DNA of 12,742 nt, from assembly GCA_030689795.1 (NCBI GenBank), contig JAUYEO010000030.1:1-12742 (forward strand), read 5' to 3'. This document shows positions 1-6,409 of this stretch, piece by piece (the stretch's first letter is position 1; every line of letters begins with the position of its first letter). The translations under genes and the position numbers were made by a program. This stretch comes from Desulfobacterales bacterium. Lineage in GTDB: Bacteria; Desulfobacterota; Desulfobacteria; Desulfobacterales; RPRI01. The notes under the pieces are model-generated. The model saw nothing but the letters and a program-made list of their open reading frames with translations, was not told where the DNA came from and searched no databases.

Positions 1-54
1 GAAAACAACCCGGAAGAAAAAGGAAACTCTGAAGGCAATAATACCGCCGGATAA
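1..54 (+). CDS. nusA: C-terminal end of probable transcription factor NusA (partial)
   Basis: An open frame enters from the left edge and ends at TAA 52-54, giving a 17-residue acidic, Asn/Glu/Gly-rich tail (ENNPEEKGNSEGNNTAG). The tail itself is not diagnostic. The assignment rests on synteny, because nusA lies immediately upstream of infB in most bacteria, and many NusA proteins end in an acidic, low-complexity tail. The 83 bp up to infB are too short for the small ylxR gene that often sits between them, so if this is NusA, ylxR is missing here. The tail could instead belong to YlxR or another gene. Confidence 0.5.
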   Translation, partial: ENNPEEKGNSEGNNTAG

Positions 55-137
55 GGATTCCGGGGGCAATTTATAATAAAGCGTGTACGGAATAATTCTG
101 CGAATGACCTGTTAACAACATTATTTAGGGGGACTGA

Positions 138-2894
138 ATGGCAAAGATCAGAGTATATGAACTTGCCAGAGATCTTAATATGACGAACCAGGCTCTTTTT
201 GACAAGATAAGAAGCATGAATATCGACGTTAAGAGCCACGTTAGTTCTTTGGATGAAGAAACCGTTGCAAAAATCAGAGCCGGATTCCATGAAGCAAAGC
301 CTGAAGGGGTTGAAGAAACCCGTGTAAGGCCGACGATAATCCGAAGGAGGAAAGTGGTTGTTCAGGCCGAGGCGGAACCGAAACCTGAAACACCTGCGAC
401 AGAAGAAGAGCCTGCTGAAGCAGAAGCGGCCGCGCCGGCTGAAACCGGAAAAACGGAGCCTCCTGAAGAATCTTCTTCGAAAGCAAAATCCGTAGAGCCG
501 GAAGCCCGGAAACCTGCCGGAGATTCCAGACGAACATCTTTAGCCGAAGAGGCCATAATTCAGCCCCCCGCCTCAGAGCTTGAAAAACCCCAGCTTATCA
601 AGGCTGCAAAGCATTTAAAAGCCCTTAAAAAAGCCAAAAAAGAGACACCCGCAAAAATCCTCAGACTGCCGGAGATTCAAAAGAAAGCGGAAGAAGAAAT
701 TTCGGATAAGCTGACCGGGCAGGAAGCAGTTCCCGGCAAAACAGGAATGCCCGGAGAAGCCGTACTTAAGGGGAAAAAGGGTGTTCTTCCGGTTCAGGCG
801 CATAAACAGGCAAAACCTCATATCGCGCGGCATAAAACAACCGTTGAAATAACTCCGGGGCGACCCGGTAAACCTGTTCTGGAGGTAATTATTCCGAAAA
901 AGGAGCCGCTTGTTCCTGAAAAAAAGAAAAAGAAGGGCAAGGAAAAGCTTGAAGAAGAATTTGATTTATTAAAGGACAAAAAGCTGTTCAAAAAGAAAGC
1001 TCCGTTCAAGAAAAAAGAGATAATCGAGGCGGAGGATCTTTACGCTCCCGAACCGAGAGTACGAAGAGATAAAAAAGGCGCCAGAATAAAAGCGGCACAG
1101 GGGCAGAAACCTCAGATAACAATACCCAAAGCAATAAAGCGGAGGGTAAAAATCGATGATGCCATTATCTTATCCGAACTTGCAAAAAGAATGGGGATAA
1201 AATCAAGCGATATGATCAAAACTCTCATGGGACTGGGTGTATTGGCGACAGTCAATCAAACAATAGACTTCGACACAGCTGCGCTGGTTGCGTCAGAATT
1301 TAACTATGAAGTGGAGAGGGCATCTTTTGAGGAGAGCACTTTCATTAAGGCGGAAAAAGATGATCCGAGCACACTTATCGGCAGGCCGCCGGTAGTCACA
1401 ATAATGGGGCATGTTGATCACGGGAAAACGTCGCTTCTTGATGTAATCCGCAAAACAAGAATAACGGAAATAGAGGCCGGCGGAATAACTCAGCATATAG
1501 GAGCTTATAATGTTGCAACCGATAACGGGCAAATCGTATTTCTGGATACACCTGGACATGAAGCTTTCACGGCTATGCGCGCGCGAGGGGCCAAGGTAAC
1601 CGATATTGTAGTGCTTGTTGTAGCGGCAGAAGACGGCGTAAAACCGCAAACCGTTGAGGCTGTTAATCACGCCAAAGCCGCCGGTGTTCCGATAATCGTT
1701 GCAATCAACAAAATAGACAAGCCTGAAGCCGATCCAGACCGCGTTAAGCGTGAACTGGCGGATCTCGGATTTGCGCCCGAAGAATGGGGAGGTAATACCC
1801 CGTTTATTAAGGTATCGGCAAAACAGAACTTAGGGATAAATGACCTGCTTGAAATGATCTTGCTTCAGGCAGAAGTTCTTGAATTAAAAGCGAATCCGAA
1901 CAAGCTTGCAGTCGGGCACGTGGTTGAGGCCAAACTCGATTCCGGAAGGGGTCCCGTTGCAACTGTTCTGATAAGCGAGGGAACACTCCATACCGGTGAA
2001 TCTGTAGTCTGCGGTATTCACTACGGCAAGGTTCGCGCGCTGTTAAACGACAGGGGTATGAAAATAACTGAAGCCGGCCCGTCAATTCCCGTAGAAGTTA
2101 TAGGACTTTCAGGCGTACCGATGGCAGGAGACGAGCTTATCTCTCTGGCAGATGAAAAGGACGCAAAACAGGTTAGCTCCAACCGCATACAGAAACAGCG
2201 CGCAAAGGATCTTGCAAAAACAAGCATGCTCAGCCTCGAGAATCTTTTCGACAGGATTCAGGAAGGCTTGGTCAAGAATCTAACGCTGATAATCAAGGCG
2301 GACGTTAACGGATCAATTGAAGCCATAAGAGATTCTTTGAATAAGCTGTCCAATAAAGAGGTAAAAATAGACATTATTCATTCGGGAACCGGAACCATCA
2401 CTGAGTCGGATATTGCTCTTGCCGCTGTCTCAAATGCTATCATCATCGGGTTTAATGTCAGGCCCAGTTCCAAGGTGCAGGCAATGGCAAACGAAGAGAG
2501 CGTGGATATCCGTTACTACAATATAATCTATAATGTTATAAAAGATATCAAGGATTCAATTGTGGGACTGATGGCTTCAACATTTAAAGAGAGAATTCTT
2601 GGGCGGGCTCAGGTTCGTGAAGTATTTCATGTTCCAAAGATCGGAACCATTGCCGGAAGTTACGTTACGGACGGGAAAATCGAACGCGGCCGTCAGATCC
2701 GCCTGATAAGGGATGGAATAGTCTGCTTTGAGGGGAAGAATTCATCCTTAAGAAGGTTTAAAGACGACGCCAAGGAAGTCCAAAACGGGTTTGAATGCGG
2801 AATCGGCATTGAAAACTACAACGATATCAAGATGGGGGATATAATTGAGTTTTATTACATGGAAGAGATAAAGCCGGAATTTGAACAACAATAG
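138..2894 (+). CDS. infB: Translation initiation factor IF-2
   Basis: This GTPase places initiator fMet-tRNA on the 30S subunit and promotes 50S joining. The 918-residue protein starts with an IF2_N module (MAKIRVYELARDLNM, about 1-50). A long Lys/Glu/Pro/Ala-rich linker follows to about residue 335, then a second IF2_N-like module (about 337-395). The G domain shows the P-loop GHVDHGKT at 424-431, the switch stretch GGITQH, DTPGH at 470-474 and NKID at 524-527. The C-terminal half continues through the usual beta-barrel and tRNA-binding domains. The length is typical of the long, delta-proteobacterial type. The ATG follows a strong SD (AGGGGGA, 127-133). The gene is intact. The gap after it is filled with repeats, in contrast to the compact operon downstream. 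Confidence 0.98.
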   Translation: MAKIRVYELARDLNMTNQALFDKIRSMNIDVKSHVSSLDEETVAKIRAGFHEAKPEGVEETRVRPTIIRRRKVVVQAEAEPKPETPATEEEPAEAEAAAPAETGKTEPPEESSSKAKSVEPEARKPAGDSRRTSLAEEAIIQPPASELEKPQLIKAAKHLKALKKAKKETPAKILRLPEIQKKAEEEISDKLTGQEAVPGKTGMPGEAVLKGKKGVLPVQAHKQAKPHIARHKTTVEITPGRPGKPVLEVIIPKKEPLVPEKKKKKGKEKLEEEFDLLKDKKLFKKKAPFKKKEIIEAEDLYAPEPRVRRDKKGARIKAAQGQKPQITIPKAIKRRVKIDDAIILSELAKRMGIKSSDMIKTLMGLGVLATVNQTIDFDTAALVASEFNYEVERASFEESTFIKAEKDDPSTLIGRPPVVTIMGHVDHGKTSLLDVIRKTRITEIEAGGITQHIGAYNVATDNGQIVFLDTPGHEAFTAMRARGAKVTDIVVLVVAAEDGVKPQTVEAVNHAKAAGVPIIVAINKIDKPEADPDRVKRELADLGFAPEEWGGNTPFIKVSAKQNLGINDLLEMILLQAEVLELKANPNKLAVGHVVEAKLDSGRGPVATVLISEGTLHTGESVVCGIHYGKVRALLNDRGMKITEAGPSIPVEVIGLSGVPMAGDELISLADEKDAKQVSSNRIQKQRAKDLAKTSMLSLENLFDRIQEGLVKNLTLIIKADVNGSIEAIRDSLNKLSNKEVKIDIIHSGTGTITESDIALAAVSNAIIIGFNVRPSSKVQAMANEESVDIRYYNIIYNVIKDIKDSIVGLMASTFKERILGRAQVREVFHVPKIGTIAGSYVTDGKIERGRQIRLIRDGIVCFEGKNSSLRRFKDDAKEVQNGFECGIGIENYNDIKMGDIIEFYYMEEIKPEFEQQ

Positions 2895-2901
2895 TAAATA
2901 A

Positions 2902-3061
2902 GGACGCGGATTTTCGCAGATACACGCAGATAATTAGTAACTACTCAGGTTGTTTAGTCTGAAGACTGTTAGCACTTGCGCATGAATATACATCCTAAAT
3001 GCTTACAGCCTATCCACCTGTGTTATAACAAAATCTCTAAAATCTGCGTTCATCTGCGTCC
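2902..3061. repeat. Inverted-repeat element with 10-bp-phased CGCAGAT units
   Basis: The left end carries three units of the form CGC(A/G)GAT starting at 2905, 2915 and 2925, exactly 10 bp apart. The right end carries two complementary ATCTGCG units at 3042 and 3052, also 10 bp apart, and ends in GTCC opposite the left GGAC. The two ends form an imperfect terminal inverted repeat of about 20 bp around a roughly 110-bp unrelated interior. The arrangement looks like a dispersed intergenic element rather than a gene. I recall similar CGCAGAT-type repeats in other bacterial genomes but cannot confirm copy number here. Confidence 0.6.
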
Positions 3062-3105
3062 AAAATGCAAATTCCCATACTATCGAGCCAATTGCAAAAG
3101 TCGTC

Positions 3106-3125
3106 ATTCCCGTGCAAACGGGAAT
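3106..3125. repeat. dRS3-like ATTCCC-N8-GGGAAT repeat, left copy
   Basis: ATTCCC (3106-3111), eight bases and GGGAAT (3120-3125) match exactly the pattern of the Neisseria dRS3 repeat, which is a known phage integration target there. The surrounding GTC...CCAG extends the match to the inverted right copy. It is a small hairpin inside the MITE-like element. Confidence 0.6.
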
Positions 3126-3158
3126 CCAGAAATTTTTGCAACCTATTGAAAAGACTGG

Positions 3159-3178
3159 ATTCCCACTTTCGTGGGAAT
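3159..3178. repeat. dRS3-like ATTCCC-N8-GGGAAT repeat, right copy
   Basis: ATTCCC (3159-3164), eight bases and GGGAAT (3173-3178) form the second copy, in inverted orientation relative to the left one when the flanking CTGG...GAC is included. The eight central bases differ from those of the left copy, while the arms are conserved, as expected if the hairpin arms are what matters. Confidence 0.6.
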
Positions 3179-3240
3179 GACAAATTCTTCTCTTTTTAGG
3201 ACTTTTGCAATTGGCTCTATCAAGTTAATTTTAATGTGCT

Positions 3241-3528
3241 ATGGTTGTCGGACTCGGAATAATAACTTTCAGGCTTCATGATTGCCGCTCTCTTAAAAGC
3301 AAAAGAACAATCATAAAATCGATTGTCGGCAGGCTCCGGAATAATTTCAATGCATCAGTTGCGGAAGTCGGATCAAATGATATTTACGATGAAGCAATAA
3401 TAGGTTTTGCTGTTGTCGGAAATGACAGGGTTATGACGAATTCAAAAATTGATAAGGTTTTTAACCTTGCCGACGAATTGGGCCTTGCTGAAATTATTAA
3501 TACGGAAATGGAGATAATCAATTTATGA
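3241..3528 (+). CDS. ylxP: DUF503 family protein YlxP
   Basis: A 95-residue protein of the DUF503/YlxP family, which is usually encoded between infB and rbfA. The start MVVGLGIITFRLHDCRSLKSK, with its 'RSLKSKR' helix, then NNFNASVAEVG and IIGFAVVGND, are typical of the family. A role in ribosome biogenesis or RNA binding is suspected from context but not settled. Its stop overlaps the rbfA start (ATGA at 3525-3528), so the two are translationally coupled. The ATG at 3241 has no recognisable SD: the 19 bases before it are AT-rich and begin right at the edge of the MITE-like element. The insertion may therefore have replaced the native ribosome binding site. No better in-frame start is visible upstream. 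Confidence 0.92.
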   Translation: MVVGLGIITFRLHDCRSLKSKRTIIKSIVGRLRNNFNASVAEVGSNDIYDEAIIGFAVVGNDRVMTNSKIDKVFNLADELGLAEIINTEMEIINL

Positions 3529-3899
3529 CGCTCTTTTCAAGAGCCGAAAGGGTCGGCGGCCAGATACAAAAAATCCTGGCGGAGATATTGCTGAAAAACA
3601 TACAAGACCCCAGGCTTGAGATGACGACAATCACCGCGGTTAAAATGTCGAAAGACTTAAAAATTGCCCGGATCTACTTTACAGTCACCGGGGGTAAATC
3701 AAATGCGGATGAAGCGTTAAAAGGGTTTAAAAGCGCTGCCGGTTTTTTAAAGCGCACCCTGGCAGGCGAACTTGACCTGCGCTATATGCCGGCGCTTAAT
3801 TTTTTTTATGATGAGTCGTTCGACTACGGAGAACGAATTGAAAAGGTGCTTAAATCAATAAAAAAGGATGATGGACCAGATAATACAACAATTGAATAA
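3525..3899 (+). CDS. rbfA: 30S ribosome-binding factor RbfA
   Basis: RbfA is a small KH-fold protein that binds the 30S subunit near helix 1 of 16S rRNA and assists late maturation. The 124 residues show the family pattern: RAERVGGQIQKILAEIL at the N-terminus, then DPRLEMTTITAVKMSKDLKI leading into ARIYFTV, and the C-terminal stretch AGELDLRYMPALNFFYDES. Length is normal. The start overlaps the ylxP stop by four bases, with GGAG at 3510-3513 as a distant SD. Its 3' end overlaps nrnA by 32 bases, so the three genes form a coupled block. Confidence 0.96.
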   Translation: MTLFSRAERVGGQIQKILAEILLKNIQDPRLEMTTITAVKMSKDLKIARIYFTVTGGKSNADEALKGFKSAAGFLKRTLAGELDLRYMPALNFFYDESFDYGERIEKVLKSIKKDDGPDNTTIE

Positions 3900-4842
3900 C
3901 AGCAATCACGTTCTGATTGCTTCTCATACAAACCCGGATGGTGATGCCATAGGGTCTTTGCTTGCCGTCGGGCTTGCCCTTGATTCTTTAAATAAAAAAA
4001 CGGTTTTGTTCAATGAAAGTCCGATCCCGGCAGTGTATCGCTTTCTCCCGTTTATTGAGCGGATTGAACATGAGATTAAGGATTCATACGCATTCGATAC
4101 GGCTGTTATTCTTGATTGCGGAAATATTCAGCGGCTTGGAAAATCTGCAGAAACCGTCTCGCGCATCCCTGTCATAATAAATATCGACCATCATATAACA
4201 AATACACGTTTCGGCACTAGCCGGCTGATTGACATTTCGGCCTGCTCAACAGCCGAAATTGCATACGGCATAATAAAAAAGATGGGCATACGGATAAATG
4301 ATGCGATTGCGACTTCAATATATACCGGCATATTGACGGATACCGGTTCGTTCCGTTTTTCAAATACGAACAAGACCGCTTTTACAATTTGTGAAGAAAT
4401 GATCGGCTGCGGGGTCAACCCCTATGAGGTTGCCCGGCATGTCTACGGCACATATTCCCTTGGCCGCATAAGGCTTTTGAATCTTGCCCTCGATTCCATT
4501 GAAATTTCTGAAAACAGAAAACTTTCAATGATGACTGTCACACAGGATATGATTGAAGAAACCGGAACTCAACCGGAAGACGTGGATGGACTGATCAATT
4601 ACGTGAGGCGGATTGAAGATGTGAAGCTTGCCGCGCTTATACACGAAGAAAAAATGAATTCGCATCACTCAAACGGTTTTAAAAATTTTCGTGTCAGCCT
4701 CCGTTCCGACGGTTCGGTTGACGTGGCTGCCATAGCCACATCTTTCGGCGGCGGCGGGCATGCGAGTGCGGCAGGTTTTGATATTGAAACCACTCTGGAT
4801 GAAATAAAAGCCAGGATCATAGGCTTTTCTGAAAAATTATGA
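3868..4842 (+). CDS. nrnA: DHH-family bifunctional oligoribonuclease/PAP phosphatase NrnA
   Basis: NrnA-type DHH phosphoesterases hydrolyse 2-5 nt RNA fragments and often 3'-phosphoadenosine 5'-phosphate. The 324-residue protein has the metal-binding motifs in order: H20 with D24-G-D26 (SHTNPDGDAIGS), D83 (LDCG), the D107-H108-H109 motif, and a DHHA1 substrate-binding domain ending in GGGGH at 294-298 followed by ASAAGF. All expected catalytic residues are present. It starts inside rbfA; two ATG codons in tandem (3868 and 3871) follow a purine-rich AAAAAGG, and a stop in the same frame at 3859-3861 excludes an earlier start. Encoded near pnp, it would finish the short oligonucleotides that PNPase cannot degrade. 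Confidence 0.94.
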   Translation: MMDQIIQQLNNSNHVLIASHTNPDGDAIGSLLAVGLALDSLNKKTVLFNESPIPAVYRFLPFIERIEHEIKDSYAFDTAVILDCGNIQRLGKSAETVSRIPVIINIDHHITNTRFGTSRLIDISACSTAEIAYGIIKKMGIRINDAIATSIYTGILTDTGSFRFSNTNKTAFTICEEMIGCGVNPYEVARHVYGTYSLGRIRLLNLALDSIEISENRKLSMMTVTQDMIEETGTQPEDVDGLINYVRRIEDVKLAALIHEEKMNSHHSNGFKNFRVSLRSDGSVDVAAIATSFGGGGHASAAGFDIETTLDEIKARIIGFSEKL

Positions 4843-4869
4843 TTTTTAGTAAGTTTATCGGGGTTAGGT

Positions 4870-5778
4870 GTGCCGGAAATTAACAGCGGAATTTTTATAA
4901 TCGACAAACCCGCAGGCTTGACCTCCGCAAGGGTAGTTTCAATCTTGAAAAAACTATCCGGAGCAAAAAAGGCTGGGCATACCGGTACTCTTGATCCTTT
5001 TGCGACAGGGGTATTGATTTGCTGTATAAATGAGGCAACAAAAATATCAAGGTTCTTTCTCGGCGGGAACAAGAAATATACGGCCAGACTTTGCCTGGGA
5101 GTGGAAACGGATACGCAGGATTTTACAGGCAAGGTGCTTGCGACCTGCAGAGAGTTTGATTTTCCGGATAAAGTCATACAACCGGCATTTAAGAAATTTG
5201 AGGGAGCTATTGAACAGCTTCCCCCGGTTTATTCGGCCTTAAAGCATAAAGGAATACCGCTTTACAGGCTTGCAAGGAAAGGCCAGCCGGTTCAGAAGCC
5301 GGCCCGGAAGGTACATATATTCGATATAAAAATTGTCGAAACAGATCTTCCTGAAATAGTATTTGATGTCTCTTGTTCGGGCGGCACATATATCAGAACT
5401 CTGTGTGCAGATATCGGCAAAGCCCTTGGCTGCGGGGGACATCTGAAGGAATTGAGAAGGGTTGAAAGCTGCGGATTCGGCATCCGGGAAGCCTCAACAA
5501 TTGAAGATCTTGAAAAACTTGCATCGGATGGAAATCTTTCAGACCGGCTGATAAGCATGTCCGATGCGCTGCCGGATATGCCGTCTCATACTGCCGATGA
5601 TGTTTTGATTGAAAAGATATCCCGCGGGAAAACAATAGCAGAAAGGGATATTTATCAGGAAAAATTAAACGGGCAGGACAATTTCATCAGGGTCGTAAAC
5701 AAAGATAATGAACTTATGGCGATATTAAACAAAGCCGGGGACAAATACAGCTATTGCTGCGTAATCAACAGGGATTAG
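4870..5778 (+). CDS. truB: tRNA pseudouridine(55) synthase TruB
   Basis: TruB isomerises U55 in the T-loop of tRNAs to pseudouridine and acts as a tRNA chaperone. The 302-residue protein begins with SGIFIIDKPAGLTS and contains the catalytic motif GHTGTLDPFATG with the nucleophile at D42. Further family blocks are the LGVETDTQDFTG stretch, PPVYSALKHKG and CSGGTYIRTLCADIG. The C-terminal region from about residue 215 is poorly conserved, as is usual for bacterial TruB. The start is GTG at 4870, preceded by a weak GGGGTTAGG SD and 27 bp after nrnA. No ATG fits the expected N-terminus. Confidence 0.96.
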   Translation: MPEINSGIFIIDKPAGLTSARVVSILKKLSGAKKAGHTGTLDPFATGVLICCINEATKISRFFLGGNKKYTARLCLGVETDTQDFTGKVLATCREFDFPDKVIQPAFKKFEGAIEQLPPVYSALKHKGIPLYRLARKGQPVQKPARKVHIFDIKIVETDLPEIVFDVSCSGGTYIRTLCADIGKALGCGGHLKELRRVESCGFGIREASTIEDLEKLASDGNLSDRLISMSDALPDMPSHTADDVLIEKISRGKTIAERDIYQEKLNGQDNFIRVVNKDNELMAILNKAGDKYSYCCVINRD

Positions 5779-5794
5779 TTCATGATAATTTATG

Positions 5795-5823
5795 TTGTTT
5801 GTTTTCCGCGATAAATGTATATT
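5795..5823 (+). promoter_or_regulatory. Candidate sigma70-type promoter for rpsO
   Basis: TTGTTT (5795-5800) and TATATT (5818-5823) are separated by exactly 17 bp in the AT-rich truB-rpsO gap. The -10 box matches five of six consensus bases and the -35 box three of six. A separate rpsO promoter downstream of truB is known from E. coli. The site would give a leader of about 40 nt before the rpsO start. Confidence 0.4.
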
Positions 5824-5872
5824 ACGGGATAAATATTTTATTTCAGATCTATAAGAGGAGGCAAAAAAGAAA

Positions 5873-6142
5873 TTGGTTTCAAAATCAGATGATAAAAAGC
5901 AGTTGATTGAGAAATACAAGTTGCATGAAAGCGATACAGGCTCTCCGGAGGTTCAGGTAGGGCTTTTAACGCACCGCATCACTTATCTTACCGGGCACTT
6001 AAAGGTTCATGAAAAGGATCACCACTCACGAAGAGGACTTCTTATGCTTGTAGGCAAAAGGAGAAGACTCTTGAATTATGTCAAAAACAAAAACGTACAA
6101 CGATACAGAACGATTATTGATTCACTTGGTCTGAGAAGATAG
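5873..6142 (+). CDS. rpsO: 30S ribosomal protein uS15
   Basis: uS15 is a primary 16S rRNA-binding protein of the 30S platform. The 89 residues match the universal family length and show the typical blocks: SDTGSPEVQVGLLTHRI, HLKVHEKDHHSRRGLLMLVGKRRRLLNY and the C-terminal IDSLGLRR. The inferred start is TTG at 5873 with a strong SD (AGAGGAGG, 5854-5861) about 11 bases upstream; no ATG or GTG fits the family's length. The rare start codon may help limit or regulate synthesis. The rpsO-pnp order is conserved widely in bacteria. Confidence 0.97.
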   Translation: MVSKSDDKKQLIEKYKLHESDTGSPEVQVGLLTHRITYLTGHLKVHEKDHHSRRGLLMLVGKRRRLLNYVKNKNVQRYRTIIDSLGLRR

Positions 6143-6199
6143 AAAAAAACCCTTGTTGAACCATTCAAGAGACAGATTCTTTTGATTCAGGAGAAACAG

Positions 6200-6280
6200 A
6201 TGCCTGCCGGTAATTTTGTTGAAATCGCTCCGATCTCTGACTATCCGGATTACAATTTGCGGTTAAACGGCGGTTTATAG
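6200..6280 (+). CDS. Possible 26-residue leader peptide upstream of pnp
   Basis: ATG at 6200 follows AGGAG (6189-6193) with an ideal 6-base spacing and is followed by 25 more sense codons and TAG at 6278-6280 (starts MPAGNFVEIAPISDYPDY). The peptide is unrecognised and has no membrane segment or residue run typical of attenuation leaders. A hairpin begins two bases after the stop codon, so translation could influence folding of the pnp leader. The frame may equally be chance; the SD is the only positive evidence. Confidence 0.25.
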   Translation: MPAGNFVEIAPISDYPDYNLRLNGGL

Positions 6281-6282
6281 TC

Positions 6283-6306
6283 AAAACGGCTTAAAATTGC
6301 TGTTTT
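6283..6306 (+). promoter_or_regulatory. Hairpin in the pnp leader
   Basis: AAAACGGC (6283-6290) can pair with GCTGTTTT (6299-6306) around an 8-base AT loop, with one G-U pair. The T run belongs to the stem rather than following it, so it is a weak terminator at best. It could be an RNA-processing or attenuation structure in front of pnp. Confidence 0.3.
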
Positions 6307-6409
6307 ATCAAAGTTTCGTACAGGAAACAGACGGATTTTTCCGGTTCATACAGCAAGTCGGTTCTATCTTTCCGGATCGGATCATTGCAGTTCTATGGAG
6401 GAGATATTT

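Larger units (their letters stand above)
3081..3221. mobile_element. MITE-like element with 18-bp TIRs and TATC target duplication
   Basis: GAGCCAATTGCAAAAGTC at 3085-3102 is the exact reverse complement of 3200-3217, giving perfect 18-bp terminal inverted repeats. The tetranucleotide TATC lies directly outside both ends (3081-3084 and 3218-3221), as expected for a target-site duplication. The interior (3103-3129 and 3155-3181) is a second inverted repeat of about 27 bp, so most of the element can fold into one long hairpin. The right arm has an extra AT-rich 18 bp (3182-3199). There is no coding capacity, so any movement would need a transposase in trans. Size (about 133 bp) and structure fit a MITE. 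Confidence 0.7.
2895..3240. other. infB-ylxP intergenic gap filled by two repeat elements
   Basis: This 346-bp stretch has no credible coding frame. It consists almost entirely of two adjacent inverted-repeat elements, listed separately at 2902-3061 and 3081-3221. Only about 20 bp separate the elements from each other and from the ylxP start. Neighbouring downstream genes overlap or lie within 30 bp of each other, so the gap is best explained as inserted repetitive DNA rather than ancestral leader sequence. I see no clear intrinsic terminator; the stems are not followed by a long T run. Confidence 0.75.
6143..6409 (+). other. pnp leader region
   Basis: The 267 bp between rpsO and pnp are long for this compact operon. 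They hold a possible 26-codon ORF with a good SD (6200-6280) and a hairpin just after it (6283-6306), then AT-rich sequence up to the pnp SD. In E. coli the pnp leader carries an RNase III-cleaved hairpin through which PNPase represses its own synthesis; I do not see an obvious long stem of that kind here. Confidence 0.45.

Noticed and set aside
47..63. CCGGA/TCCGG stem at the end of the upstream gene as a terminator
   Set aside because: Five base pairs only and no T run; infB is expected to be cotranscribed.
1293..1670. 125-residue minus-strand frame inside infB
   Set aside because: It lies wholly opposite the conserved G domain of IF2, with no independent evidence; a shadow frame.
6395..6409. 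Upstream ATG for pnp at 6395
   Set aside because: It overlaps the GGAGGAG that serves as SD for the ATG at 6410, and the five added residues are not typical of PNPase.
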